Assembly (NCBI RefSeq): GCF_000808535.1
Contig: NZ_JWLV01000001.1
Location: forward strand, 186,001-250,000
Reading direction: 5' to 3'
Source of the DNA: Vibrio sinaloensis
GTDB lineage: Bacteria > Pseudomonadota > Gammaproteobacteria > Enterobacterales > Vibrionaceae
Length of the DNA stretch: 64,000 nucleotides
The position numbers were made by a program, and so were the translations under genes. Below, piece after piece: positions 35,027 to 43,285 of this stretch; within the stretch, counting starts at the first letter, position 1, and each line of letters opens with the position of its first letter. The notes beneath the pieces were generated by a model, which saw only the letters and a list, made by a program, of their open reading frames with translations, made no database searches and was not told where the DNA came from.

Positions 35027-35584
35027 ATGTCTTCTGAAGCTACTATGCTAGAACGCTGCCAATCTAAATGTGAACTTTGTGCTGCTGACGCGCCACTAAC
35101 GGCATACGCGGTACCGCCACACAGCCACGTGACAGTAGATTACGGCATCATGGTGTGTGACAAGTGTCTAGGTGAGATTGATGATCCAAAAGACATCAAC
35201 CACTGGCGTTGTCTAAATGACAGTATGTGGAGCCAAGTCCCTGCAGTTCAAGTTACGGCGTGGCGTCAATTGACTCGTCTTAATACTGAAAGCTGGGCGC
35301 AAGATGCACTCGACATGATGTACATGGAAGAAGAACAAATGAACTGGGCGATGCAAGGCATGTCGGCGGACGACAAACCGTTGGATTGCAACGGCGTTGA
35401 ACTGAAAAAAGGTGACGACGTAACAGTGATCAAAGATCTTCCAGTGAAAGGCACAAACCAAGTCATCAAACAAGGTACCGTTATTCGCGGCATCAGCATC
35501 GGTGATGATCCAAAATTGGTATCGGGTAAAGCAAATGGTGGCCAGTCAATGTATGTTATCGCAGAGTACTGCCGTAAGAAATAA
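35027..35584 (+). CDS. PhnA/YjdM-family zinc-ribbon protein
   Basis: A 185-residue protein with an N-terminal zinc ribbon (CQSKCELCAADAPL ... CDKCLGEI) and a C-terminal SH3-like PhnA domain (LDCNGVELKKGDDVTVIKDL then PVKGTNQVIKQGTVIRGISI). E. coli phnA (yjdM) was named for alkylphosphonate use but is not required for it, so the product name is weak. It is longer than E. coli PhnA (about 111 residues) by an insert between the two domains, a form common in vibrios. A terminator follows. Confidence 0.88.
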   Translation: MSSEATMLERCQSKCELCAADAPLTAYAVPPHSHVTVDYGIMVCDKCLGEIDDPKDINHWRCLNDSMWSQVPAVQVTAWRQLTRLNTESWAQDALDMMYMEEEQMNWAMQGMSADDKPLDCNGVELKKGDDVTVIKDLPVKGTNQVIKQGTVIRGISIGDDPKLVSGKANGGQSMYVIAEYCRKK

Positions 35585-35606
35585 CACATCTGCCCCAAAG
35601 CACATT

Positions 35607-35634
35607 GAAAAAGCGCTCATCTGAGCGCTTTTTC
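35607..35634. terminator. Rho-independent terminator after phnA-like gene
   Basis: A twelve-base stem AAAAAGCGCTCA / TGAGCGCTTTTT with a minimal loop; A-rich and T-rich flanks suggest use from both sides. Confidence 0.9.
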
Positions 35635-35715
35635 TTTATCGTTCCATTTTTTGGCTAAAACTCACTTTGAAGTGACTGACTTAGCGCATTAACACCGTTT
35701 GCGGCAGTTTGTTCA

Positions 35716-36681
35716 TCAGCAATACTCCTCTATCAACATGGTTAGAATCTTCAAATGATGTTCAGATTGATAAAGTCTAAACTCATCCAAACAGCTCCAA
35801 GCGAGCTTAATAACGTGGCTATCATCGCTGTTTAATACACCATTAAAACTCATTTCTGATAACGGTTTTAACTTTATCGTAGGTAAAGAGCCCAAACGTG
35901 ACTCCTCTACAGAAAGTACCGCTGCAATCAATGCAGCCCAGTAATAACGCAGAGAGCGCTCTGGTTGGACAAAATTATCACTGAGATAGCGCATTGCATG
36001 GCAGCTTGTCACTGCATGCAACACAGTAAAGTCGCGACTCTTTAGATAAAGTTCTGCGACAAGCTCACTGATTTGCGCAATATCCAGTGATCGTGGCGCG
36101 TAATTGACACTTTCAAAGCGTGGATTCTCTACCACGGACAACATACGGGCTGAAATCAACCCTCCTTGAACATTTACGCCCTCATACGTAGACAATGCGC
36201 TCTCGAGCACCTCTCTCAGATTTAGTGTACATGGCAGCGGCTCGCTAACAGGCAAATAACTGCTTGCCAGATCTGCCAATCCAAACGCAACCTCAGTATT
36301 ATTTTGGACTTGAACGCCGTAGCTTAAGCGGATCACCGCATGAAACGCTGATGCTCCGCAACCTGGCATCAGTCGATCAAGGTAGGTGCGTAAGGTGCCC
36401 TCAATACCTTCTCGTTCCACTTGGCGAAGAAAGTAATTGAGATAGTGTTCAAAGGCGCTCTTATCCCCTAAGTGAGCTTCCCATTCAAAGTGGGCAGTTG
36501 TGTGTGGTATCTCTCTCGCAACCAGCAAATGGGCGTATTTCGTATAATATGCCTCTAGCTGATAATGATTCGCTCCCATTTTATTCAATGCCACCAGCGC
36601 CATAGGTAAATGGTTGGTGTTGCCATTTTGGTTAGTTTCAATTGTGTAACGTTGCGCTCTGGTTAAGATTTCAGCCAACAT
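35716..36681 (-). CDS. Questin-oxidase-like (DUF4243) protein
   Basis: A 321-residue, mostly helical protein without signal or membrane segment. The spacing of NHLPMALVALNKMGA near the start, GCGASAFHAVIRLSYG in the middle, and FTVLHAVTSCHAMRYL late in the chain resembles the questin oxidase (DUF4243) family, in which fungal members catalyse a Baeyer-Villiger-type ring cleavage. Conserved histidines (NHL, HAVIRL, LHAVTSCHA) fit that family. The bacterial substrate is unknown. The gene is isolated, with a long intergenic region upstream. Confidence 0.72.
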   Translation of the reverse strand: MLAEILTRAQRYTIETNQNGNTNHLPMALVALNKMGANHYQLEAYYTKYAHLLVAREIPHTTAHFEWEAHLGDKSAFEHYLNYFLRQVEREGIEGTLRTYLDRLMPGCGASAFHAVIRLSYGVQVQNNTEVAFGLADLASSYLPVSEPLPCTLNLREVLESALSTYEGVNVQGGLISARMLSVVENPRFESVNYAPRSLDIAQISELVAELYLKSRDFTVLHAVTSCHAMRYLSDNFVQPERSLRYYWAALIAAVLSVEESRLGSLPTIKLKPLSEMSFNGVLNSDDSHVIKLAWSCLDEFRLYQSEHHLKILTMLIEEYC

Positions 36682-36990
36682 CGGTTATTCCCTTATGGTG
36701 AGTTGTAAAGTGGAATTCAGGCTAAAACCTCACCTTAAGTTGAGGTCATCACAATAGGTTTAATTTCGCGATTGGAATCACAATAATTGTTTCATAGGTC
36801 AAATTTGAATTTTAGCTCTATTTTAAACGCTTCAAGCCAACGCGCTTTTTGCAAATTTCCATCCTTGTCACGTAAATGAGAATTATTCTACGTTAAACCA
36901 TGATGCACATCACTATTGTGCAACAGCTAAATTCTGTATGTTATTCAATCGTTAATGAATGATTTATAAAATTAGAGCTAGGGAAAATGC
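36682..36990. other. Divergent intergenic region (questin-oxidase-like / lipoprotein)
   Basis: About 309 AT-rich bases between two divergent genes. I see no ORF with a ribosome binding site. A Fur-like palindrome is present at 36877-36891, and a TGCACA...TGTGCA-type inverted repeat occurs near 36903-36920. The rest is probably promoter DNA. Confidence 0.5.
36877..36891. promoter_or_regulatory. Fur-box-like palindrome upstream of large lipoprotein gene
   Basis: TGAGAAT-T-ATTCTAC matches the 7-1-7 Fur core at 10 of 14 positions, 99 bases before the lipoprotein ATG. It is weaker than the site at hutA. Confidence 0.35.
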
Positions 36991-39084
36991 ATGATTAAGA
37001 AAACAACGTTGGTCTGTCTATCGGCCGCGCAACTGACGGCTTGTGGTGGCGGCAGTTCAGGTTCGGATACGCCCCAAGCGCCTCCGACATCGAGAACCGT
37101 ACAAGTTGTCGACGGCTATTTGGAAAATGCGACCGTATGTGTCGACCGAAATCTCGACAATCGATGCGCTCCCAACGAGTTTATCGAGGGCGCAACGGAT
37201 TCAATGGGTCGAATCGAAGTCGCGGCCGCTGACGCGAATTATCCCCTCATCGCCAATATTATTGCTGGCGAAACCAAAGATTCAGACCAAATAGCCCTAG
37301 CGAGCAAGTCATACCAAATGATTGCTCCAGCAAAAATCAATACTATTAACCCCTTCACCTCCATCGCTCACCTCTCTGGTAAGTCGTTGGAGCAAATCGC
37401 CGCGGATCTCAACTTACCCGCAGACGTGTTAACGGGTAATTTTGTAGCCAACCGTTCGACAAGCATTGACGCAGCGATATCACATCTCATCGCCCGGTCA
37501 ATCACCCGTGATTTTCCGCCAGCCCTAAGTGATGCAACACCAGCGGATCTGCAAGCAACCTTGATGGCTTACAAAGACAAAGCAGATGAACTCGCCAATC
37601 AACTCGACATTCATGAACTCAATAAACGAGTACTGCACCAAGCGCCTGATGGCAGCGTCTCTAGTGACAATCAAATGGTGGCCAATCTGTCCGACTACTT
37701 GGAAAACAACGGTGAGTTTCAAGTCACGCCACTGAGCAAAGATGCTGAATCGACAAGAGCAAACTTCGACGGTACTCATGTGGCAGGCAGCTTCGTAGGT
37801 GCCGCCCAAAGAGCCTATACCACAGAAAATAACCGACTGGTGTTAGATGCAACCGATTCAAGTTCAGCGCGCACTTATCAGTTCATTTACTTATCTCACC
37901 ACCTCTCTGTTAGCTATGAGTCCTCAAGCAAAACTTACCAAGTGTGGACGCATAAAGATCTCTCTTTAGGATACGATTTAGTGATCTCAGACGATCTATT
38001 GCGATCGCAAACCCTTACGTTATTGCGCCCTTCTATCAACAGCGCCGACCAAGGCGACCTAGAGCTCGTCACATTAAGTTTTGCGAAAGAAGGAAATCAA
38101 GTCAGCGTCGACTTTACTGATGCGACACCCGATGTTATGGCGACTTGGACGATTGAGTCAGCACCTGACGTGCCCGATGTGATACGTATCGATCCCCCTG
38201 AAGGCTCTAAAGCTCCAACTATCCGATTGGGCATCATGGAAGATGCAGCGCAGCATTGGCTCGCTCGTGACCTGTCACTCAATGGACGTTACGCGCTGGT
38301 GCTCAACGATGCCAAGCTAGCTCATACCCTTTTTGACTTCTGGCGCACTCGAAACGACCGTTTTCTTCAAGGTCATTACACGCTGGCTGACACTGTCAAA
38401 GGTAGCGAATTCGCCTACTTCCCGATGACAAATTCGTTAGAGTCTGATGACGTTATTACGGCTTATCAATTTAGGGACGACAACGTCCTTTGCGAAGCAG
38501 ACTACTCATCGAACTGGCTGTGTGACTTCAATTACAGCACATTGTTTAACGATATGCGCCTATCTCACAAAGGGACTTACGACTTTAACTTTAGGCGCAG
38601 TAACCAGTTCTTTATCGGATTAAACCAAGACAATTATCCAAGCATCTGGCTACGTGACACACCAAACCGAAATATCACGCTCGAACGGGGTTGGTTCGTC
38701 GGCAAACAGTGGTACTGGGTTAGAGACATTAACAGTGATGCTAACTCGGGTCCTAAGCCGACCATGGTTAGCCTTAACTTCAGAAATACTACCGAAGTTG
38801 AAATCACAGCGCCCAATGCCGAACCATTCACAGCAAGTTGGCACATTAGACCCTTTGTTGATGATTACCGAACGTTTACATCCGTCTATATTGAGCTTCC
38901 AGAAAACAAACGTTCAATCGAATCATTACGCGGCGAAGACATGATTCAGTTCGGTGTAATGGCAAGTGCCGATGACGCACTCGTAATAGAAATGACCTCA
39001 ACGCTGACAATCGCTCGTGAAAACCTGCTGCTTCGTTCCAAAGATTTAGCCGAATATATGGTCGAGCGCTGGCAAGCAAACTAA
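36991..39084 (+). CDS. Large surface or periplasmic lipoprotein, unknown function
   Basis: A 697-residue protein with lipoprotein signal MIKKTTLVCLSAAQLTACGGGSSGSD (Cys18 followed by a Gly/Ser-rich linker), predicted outer-membrane. Residues ~38-75 form a small domain, VVDGYLENATVCVDRNLDNR followed by CAPNEF, resembling the carboxypeptidase-regulatory-like repeat at the start of AcfD-type and other secreted lipoproteins. Residues ~110-160 are helical (NPFTSIAHLSGKSLEQIAAD). The long remainder is beta-rich with repeated W/Y-containing strands. I recognise no enzyme motif. The Fur-like site upstream hints at iron control. Confidence 0.6.
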   Translation: MIKKTTLVCLSAAQLTACGGGSSGSDTPQAPPTSRTVQVVDGYLENATVCVDRNLDNRCAPNEFIEGATDSMGRIEVAAADANYPLIANIIAGETKDSDQIALASKSYQMIAPAKINTINPFTSIAHLSGKSLEQIAADLNLPADVLTGNFVANRSTSIDAAISHLIARSITRDFPPALSDATPADLQATLMAYKDKADELANQLDIHELNKRVLHQAPDGSVSSDNQMVANLSDYLENNGEFQVTPLSKDAESTRANFDGTHVAGSFVGAAQRAYTTENNRLVLDATDSSSARTYQFIYLSHHLSVSYESSSKTYQVWTHKDLSLGYDLVISDDLLRSQTLTLLRPSINSADQGDLELVTLSFAKEGNQVSVDFTDATPDVMATWTIESAPDVPDVIRIDPPEGSKAPTIRLGIMEDAAQHWLARDLSLNGRYALVLNDAKLAHTLFDFWRTRNDRFLQGHYTLADTVKGSEFAYFPMTNSLESDDVITAYQFRDDNVLCEADYSSNWLCDFNYSTLFNDMRLSHKGTYDFNFRRSNQFFIGLNQDNYPSIWLRDTPNRNITLERGWFVGKQWYWVRDINSDANSGPKPTMVSLNFRNTTEVEITAPNAEPFTASWHIRPFVDDYRTFTSVYIELPENKRSIESLRGEDMIQFGVMASADDALVIEMTSTLTIARENLLLRSKDLAEYMVERWQAN

Positions 39085-39094
39085 CAAACCATCT

Positions 39095-39125
39095 ATCAAC
39101 CCGCTTGGTCTTTAGGCGGGTTGAT
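39095..39125. terminator. Hairpin between lipoprotein and amidotransferase genes
   Basis: A ten-base stem ATCAACCCGC / GCGGGTTGAT with an eleven-base loop. The 3' arm overlaps the last codons of the convergent gene. Confidence 0.7.
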
Positions 39126-39894
39126 TGGTGATATCGGTTAAGTTCCAAACCGTACGCTCACAGCCCTGAATCTTACTGATCGTCTGAGGCTCGATCTTGT
39201 TCCACATTTTACCGCTCTCTAACGGCTCTGACGCCAACACGACGCTTTCATCATCACTGCGAATGAAGATGGTTGGCGGCTCACCATCTGTACTGTAACG
39301 AACCACCCAAAACGCCTTTCCATCAGAGACACAAATCGAGGCTTTGAAAGGTGATTCAATAGACTTATTGTTTAAACATTGCTGCACAATATCAATGGTG
39401 CGCTTGAGTGCATGTACAGGATCGTTTTTTAATCCATTCGCTAACGCCAATAAAAAGAGAAGCTCGCTGTCGGTTGTCCCACGTCGAAGAAGATAGAGCG
39501 ACTCCGGAAGCATGCGTTCTAACTCAAACTTCACCCTTTCAAAGTCGCCGATTTGGCCATTGTGTAAAAACATCCAATTATCAATGATAAACGGATGGCA
39601 ATTCGATCGCGAAACCTGCGTTCCAGTTGAGGATCGCACATGTGCCATAAACCGATGTGAGCGAATATGGTGTGTCAGCGACCGCAAGTTCTCATCACCC
39701 CACGCTGGCAGCACTTCATGAAACTGTCCTGGTGTTTCTCGCTCTGTGTACCAACCCAAACCAAAACCATCCGCATTGACCCGCGTCACCGCTTTTCTCG
39801 CTTCCAAACTTTGGTGAACAAGCGAATGCTCAGGCTCATAAACCAGTTCATCCAAATAGATAGCCGGACCTTGATACGCTAGCCATCGACACAT
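39112..39894 (-). CDS. Class II glutamine amidotransferase (YafJ-like)
   Basis: The start is set at ATG 39894 so that the protein begins MCRWLAYQGPAIYLDEL; Ntn hydrolases need Cys2 exposed after Met removal, so the longer frame to 39945 is an artefact. About 260 residues with the glutaminase-fold motifs GFGLGWYTER, FMAHVRSSTGTQV and HPFIIDNWMFLHNGQIGDF. Relatives include YafJ and EgtC/DUG3-type gamma-glutamyl hydrolases; the substrate is unknown here. It is divergent from the DUF3010 gene. Confidence 0.88.
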   Translation of the reverse strand: MCRWLAYQGPAIYLDELVYEPEHSLVHQSLEARKAVTRVNADGFGLGWYTERETPGQFHEVLPAWGDENLRSLTHHIRSHRFMAHVRSSTGTQVSRSNCHPFIIDNWMFLHNGQIGDFERVKFELERMLPESLYLLRRGTTDSELLFLLALANGLKNDPVHALKRTIDIVQQCLNNKSIESPFKASICVSDGKAFWVVRYSTDGEPPTIFIRSDDESVVLASEPLESGKMWNKIEPQTISKIQGCERTVWNLTDITNQPA

Positions 39895-40048
39895 AATCAG
39901 ACTCCATAAATTGAGTATATGGTTATTAATAAACCACTCAGACAAGATTTACGCAAGAGACGATTATTTAATGCCCGAATGTGCAATATTGAATAACTCG
40001 CATCGCTTCAGGCTGTTATACTCAATCGGAACCAACCGAGGTACTTAT

Positions 40049-40474
40049 ATGAAAATTTGTGGCGTAGAGCTAAAAGGAAACGATTCCGTTATTTGTCTAC
40101 TAGAAAACACATCAGGTGTTGTTCACTTGCCAGATTGCCGAGTGGCAAAACTGACGATTGGTGATGCGAATTCTGGTGAAGAGTTGAAGAAATTTCAGTT
40201 TTCGTTCGCGAAACTGATGCAAGACTACCAAGTGGATAAAGTGATGATCCGCCAACGTCAAACTAAGGGTAAGTTTGCAGGTGGCAGCGTTGGTTTTAAA
40301 CTAGAAGCCGTCATTCAACTGATTGAAGGCTTGCATGTTGAGCTTGTTTCAACAACGGCTATCAAGGAAAGCTTGAAGAGAAATCCCCTTGCGATTGCGT
40401 TTAAAGATACCGGACTTAAACAATACCAAGAGCAAGCCTTCACCACTGCCTATGCGTGCGCAATGCGCAAGTAA
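40049..40474 (+). CDS. DUF3010-family protein
   Basis: The start is set at ATG 40049 (MKICGVELKGNDSVICLLEN) because GAGGTACTTAT is just upstream and upstream in-frame sequence is not protein-like. The 141-residue protein matches the DUF3010 family pattern, with an RNase H-like N-terminal strand set (KICGVELKGNDSVIC) and KVMIRQRQTKGKFAGGSVGF in the middle. It is common in vibrios and Shewanella; function is unknown. A terminator follows. Confidence 0.78.
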   Translation: MKICGVELKGNDSVICLLENTSGVVHLPDCRVAKLTIGDANSGEELKKFQFSFAKLMQDYQVDKVMIRQRQTKGKFAGGSVGFKLEAVIQLIEGLHVELVSTTAIKESLKRNPLAIAFKDTGLKQYQEQAFTTAYACAMRK

Positions 40475-40482
40475 TCAGAGCG

Positions 40483-40505
40483 AGAGCCCAGAAATGGGCT
40501 CTTTT
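40483..40505 (+). terminator. Rho-independent terminator after DUF3010 gene
   Basis: An eight-base stem AGAGCCCA / TGGGCTCT with loop GAAA, followed by a short T run. Confidence 0.85.
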
Positions 40506-40511
40506 AACTGA

Positions 40512-41210
40512 TTATTCTATTTTGCCCGCCACAGTTTGAATGCGTTCAAACCGACCCGGTTCACTCACCCATGCAGCCACAGCGTCAATCGTCTCCAACG
40601 GCAATTGAGCCTCAAACTCCCATTTACCATCCGTTGACCGCTGCTGCATTCTCTTAACCGCAATAAAGTCGTGTTCCAACTTGCGTCCTCTATTCTCACC
40701 ACGTTGAACCTGCGTGTACTGGTTGTTGGCCAAAAATACCAGCGTGGCATCAAAGCTGCCTGATTTGTCAAACTGTAGCGAGAACGTATTGCCTTTGCGA
40801 ATCAGTTTTAATCGTTGTGATTCGCGTGGCGTCACAGCTGGTAATTCACGATTCACCCAGTTGAAAAATCCACGCCACTCTCGACCATCAACCACGAAAC
40901 CTGGAGTGTAGACACTTCCAACCAAGTCGTACGCATAGTAAAGACGTTGCAACTGAGAGTACTCTGGTTTTGCGAACTTATCTTTCCAACCTAGATGGTC
41001 CCAATAGTCGACGTGATACGCGATGGGAGTAATCGATGTCCAAAGCCCTTCACTATTTTCTAGCTTTGATAGATAACGATCGGCGGGTGGGCAACTGGAA
41101 CACCCCTCAGACGTAAATAGCTCGACCACTTGAGCGGGTTGTCCTTCGTGGATCCAAATTTGCCCCGCTGACAAACTGGACGCTATCGAGATGGCAAGTA
41201 ACGAGTGCAT
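40512..41210 (-). CDS. DUF1223 thioredoxin-fold periplasmic protein
   Basis: The start is set at ATG 41210 (MHSLLAISIASSLSAGQIWI), because GGAGCCGATT provides a ribosome binding site there. About 232 residues with a short signal-like N-terminus. The DUF1223 hallmark VVELFTSEGCSSCPPADRYL has a CxxC pair where thioredoxin-fold proteins have the redox site, and DYWDHLGWKDKFA is also typical. Periplasmic redox activity is inferred; no partner gene is next to it. Confidence 0.85.
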   Translation of the reverse strand: MHSLLAISIASSLSAGQIWIHEGQPAQVVELFTSEGCSSCPPADRYLSKLENSEGLWTSITPIAYHVDYWDHLGWKDKFAKPEYSQLQRLYYAYDLVGSVYTPGFVVDGREWRGFFNWVNRELPAVTPRESQRLKLIRKGNTFSLQFDKSGSFDATLVFLANNQYTQVQRGENRGRKLEHDFIAVKRMQQRSTDGKWEFEAQLPLETIDAVAAWVSEPGRFERIQTVAGKIE

Positions 41211-41356
41211 AATCGGCTCCATTGTTCACATTCAACATTCTCAACTGCCCACAGGTGACCAAACCTTTAAACAAGCTGGATGTTTCCAAGCGCAGTGTTT
41301 GCTCTGTATTCAAAAAGACCGTTTATGCAGGGTGTCCATTTCACAAGGCACAAAAA

Positions 41357-41391
41357 AAGCGCTGACATCACTGCCAGCGCTTACGTTTTTT
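41357..41391 (-). terminator. Terminator for the 62-residue small protein
   Basis: The stem AAGCGCTG / CAGCGCTT with a nine-base loop; on the minus strand it is followed by seven T residues, just after the small gene that ends at 41405. Confidence 0.85.
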
Positions 41392-41404
41392 AGAGCCTGT
41401 TAGA

Positions 41405-41593
41405 TTAGCGATTCAAGCCAATATCTTTTTGAATGTGGCCAGATAAATCGTTCGCGTAGTACGCGCGAGGAGTATTATCTGTGAATAGAATATCTAATAG
41501 GTGTGCAATCAATCCTTTGAAAGAAACCGCGTAGGTTTTTTTATCCATAGAGATAGGAGCGTTAATTGTGCCGATCTGCATTGCTTGTGCCAT
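41405..41593 (-). CDS. Small hypothetical protein with DUF1127-like C-terminus
   Basis: A 62-residue ORF with ribosome binding site GAGAGGCAATC and its own downstream terminator, so it is likely expressed alone. The C-terminal end (YANDLSGHIQKDIGLNR) resembles the LxDRxLxDIGLSR ending of DUF1127 proteins, though the Arg positions differ. DUF1127 proteins have been linked to phosphate and stress physiology or RNA binding. The N-terminal half is unlike that family. I give no function. Confidence 0.55.
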   Translation of the reverse strand: MAQAMQIGTINAPISMDKKTYAVSFKGLIAHLLDILFTDNTPRAYYANDLSGHIQKDIGLNR

Positions 41594-41732
41594 GATTGCC
41601 TCTCTATAAATCGTTTAATTCGTTTCGATGGACTAATAATAAGCAATAATTTACGCACCAAAAAATGAAAAACTTTCGACTTTCAGATAAGTTTTTCTAA
41701 TAAAACAACACCATAACAATTGACTTTTAAAA

Positions 41733-41763
41733 CTATGCGCAAAACCGGCATTTTTGCGCATAG
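41733..41763. terminator. Perfect 12-base inverted repeat downstream of alx
   Basis: CTATGCGCAAAA / TTTTGCGCATAG separated by seven bases, about 120 bases past the alx stop. On the minus strand TTTT follows, so it may be the alx terminator. It could equally be an operator for the small downstream gene. Apart from this, the 290 bases 41594-41883 show nothing I can name. Confidence 0.5.
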
Positions 41764-41883
41764 ATACCCAACTTTTTCGACTTAATATTTCACTGGCGTA
41801 GATGCGCACGTTTTTTATTCACAAAACTTTTACACCTTCACCGTTTGAAATCGACGAATTTGTTTGCCAGACAATTAGATTAA

Positions 41884-42840
41884 TTATCTGATAGTTAGTT
41901 CGGATGGCAGTTGCTGTTTTCGTTTCTTCATCACCGATGCAATCACTGCTAAGGTCATGGTCACCAGAAGCACTAATAACGATACAGGAGTTGGGATTTC
42001 CCAAGCCGAACCGACAAGCATCATCTTGATACCAATAAACACCATGATGAATGAAAGCGCAGGTTTCAAATAGATAAACTTATCCATCATCCCCTGCAAA
42101 ACAAAGTACAGGGAACGCAAACCTAGCAACGCAAACACGTTGGCAGCCAGCACAAGGAACGGCTCTCGTGTTACCGCAAAAATCGCTGGAATTGAGTCTA
42201 GCGCGAACATGACGTCCATAAACGCGATCACACCAATTACAATCGCCATAGGCGTCAACCAACGTTTACCGCCTTCAACAACAGTTAATGCGTTGCCTCG
42301 AAAATCATCAGTCACAGAAGCGAACTTGCGGATTAGCTTTTCTGGTAACGGATTGACTTCTTCCTCGCCTTTATCGCGAGCGAGTTGTATACCCGTCCAG
42401 ATTAAGAACAGCGCGAATACATACAATAACCAATGGTATTGCTCGAGTAGCTGCGCCCCCACAGCGATCATGATGGCGCGTAAAATCAAAGCGCCGATTA
42501 CGCCCCACAACAAAGCTCTTGGACGCAAGTGCTCAGGCACCAGGTATTGATGGAAGATAATCGCAAAAACGAATAAGTTATCGACGCTCAAAGATTTCTC
42601 AAGCAAGTAGCCCGTTAGAAATGAAACGGTCGCTTTTTCAGCGCTGTAAGCACTGTCTGGAGCGTAAAAGTCCCAGAAAAAATAAATGCTTGCAGCGAAC
42701 AAGAATGCGAGTAAAAACCAGAAGATACTCCAAACGGCGGCTTTTTTGATCGTCACGTTCCCGCCACGGGTTTGCCAAATATCTAATGCAACCATGGTCA
42801 GAGTTAATAGTGCGAAGCCGATGTATGTAGAAGGGGTCAT
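41884..42840 (-). CDS. alx: TerC/Alx-family membrane protein (putative Mn2+ exporter)
   Basis: The start is set at ATG 42840 (MTPSTYIGFALLTLTMVALD) with GGAGGTAAC directly upstream; the longer frame to 42972 reads into the riboswitch. The 318-residue protein has about nine transmembrane helices and the TerC acidic motifs LEKSLSVDNLFVFAIIF and FMDVMFALDSIPAIFAV with the membrane aspartates. E. coli Alx is controlled by a yybP-ykoY element responding to Mn2+ and alkaline pH and affects Mn2+ efflux. The same RNA element precedes this gene, strongly supporting the assignment. Confidence 0.9.
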   Translation of the reverse strand: MTPSTYIGFALLTLTMVALDIWQTRGGNVTIKKAAVWSIFWFLLAFLFAASIYFFWDFYAPDSAYSAEKATVSFLTGYLLEKSLSVDNLFVFAIIFHQYLVPEHLRPRALLWGVIGALILRAIMIAVGAQLLEQYHWLLYVFALFLIWTGIQLARDKGEEEVNPLPEKLIRKFASVTDDFRGNALTVVEGGKRWLTPMAIVIGVIAFMDVMFALDSIPAIFAVTREPFLVLAANVFALLGLRSLYFVLQGMMDKFIYLKPALSFIMVFIGIKMMLVGSAWEIPTPVSLLVLLVTMTLAVIASVMKKRKQQLPSELTIR

Positions 42841-42935
42841 GTTACCTCCAAAGGCGGAGGGATCGAGAAGTAATAGACGAACCCACCGCAAACAAAACAA
42901 CCTACACCGATTCAATGGCGTAGAATATTTGATTA

Positions 42936-43062
42936 CGTTGGTCTCGTCGAAATGGTGAATTGAAACAGACATTTCAACACCATTTATACTTACCGGATAG
43001 GAGATTTCCTAACGAGATGACGATAAGTAAACCAGAGGCGACTACTCCCCAAACAGCGCGGA
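42936..43062 (-). promoter_or_regulatory. yybP-ykoY (Mn2+-sensing) riboswitch in alx leader
   Basis: On the minus strand the leader carries the family signature GGGGAGTAG (plus coordinates 43042-43050) and ends with CGACGAGACC (42940-42949), with a hairpin (TGGTGTTGAAA...TTTCAATTCACCA, two mismatched bases allowed) between. Position, 5' leader of a TerC gene, fits the known class. About 95 bases separate it from the ATG, room for an expression platform that could mask the GGAGG. Confidence 0.75.
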
Positions 43063-43101
43063 TTGTATGCCTGCTTGAGCGCCTCGTCTAGTAAAAAAAT
43101 C

Positions 43102-43131
43102 AAAAAAGGAGCAAATATTATTTGCTCCTTT
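43102..43131 (-). terminator. Terminator between the 30-residue protein and alx riboswitch
   Basis: A perfect 12-base stem AAAGGAGCAAAT / ATTTGCTCCTTT with loop ATT; on the minus strand it is followed by TTTTTTGATTTTTTT. It isolates the small gene upstream from the alx leader. Confidence 0.9.
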
Positions 43132-43150
43132 TTATACTGGGGTTTTGGCT

Positions 43151-43243
43151 CTAAACGCCTGACATTGGGATGAAATAGACCAAAGCAGACCAAACACCAA
43201 CCCAACTGATAACGACCGCTACGTCAATCCAGTCTTTCCACAT
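43151..43243 (-). CDS. 30-residue small membrane protein
   Basis: ATG-TAG frame of 31 codons with strong ribosome binding site AGCCAGGGGGAAATC and a strong terminator 20 bases past the stop. The protein begins MWKDWIDVA and forms one hydrophobic helix rich in Trp, Val and aromatic residues (VVISWVGVWSALVYFI) ending PMSGV. I recognise no family. It is a complete small transcription unit between the 5'-nucleotidase gene and the Mn2+ riboswitch of alx, but a functional link to manganese is only a suggestion. Confidence 0.6.
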   Translation of the reverse strand: MWKDWIDVAVVISWVGVWSALVYFIPMSGV

Positions 43244-43285
43244 GATTTCCCCCTGGCTGTTGAACAATCAACAATCAGTAAGTCA

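Noticed and set aside
42841..42972. 44-residue N-terminal extension of the TerC/Alx protein
   Set aside because: The strong GGAGG before ATG 42840 and the riboswitch signature upstream show this is untranslated leader.
42990..43205. Long minus-strand frame of 71 codons overlapping the riboswitch and 30-residue gene
   Set aside because: It runs through a perfect terminator hairpin and lacks a ribosome binding site; the overlapping 30-residue frame is far better supported.
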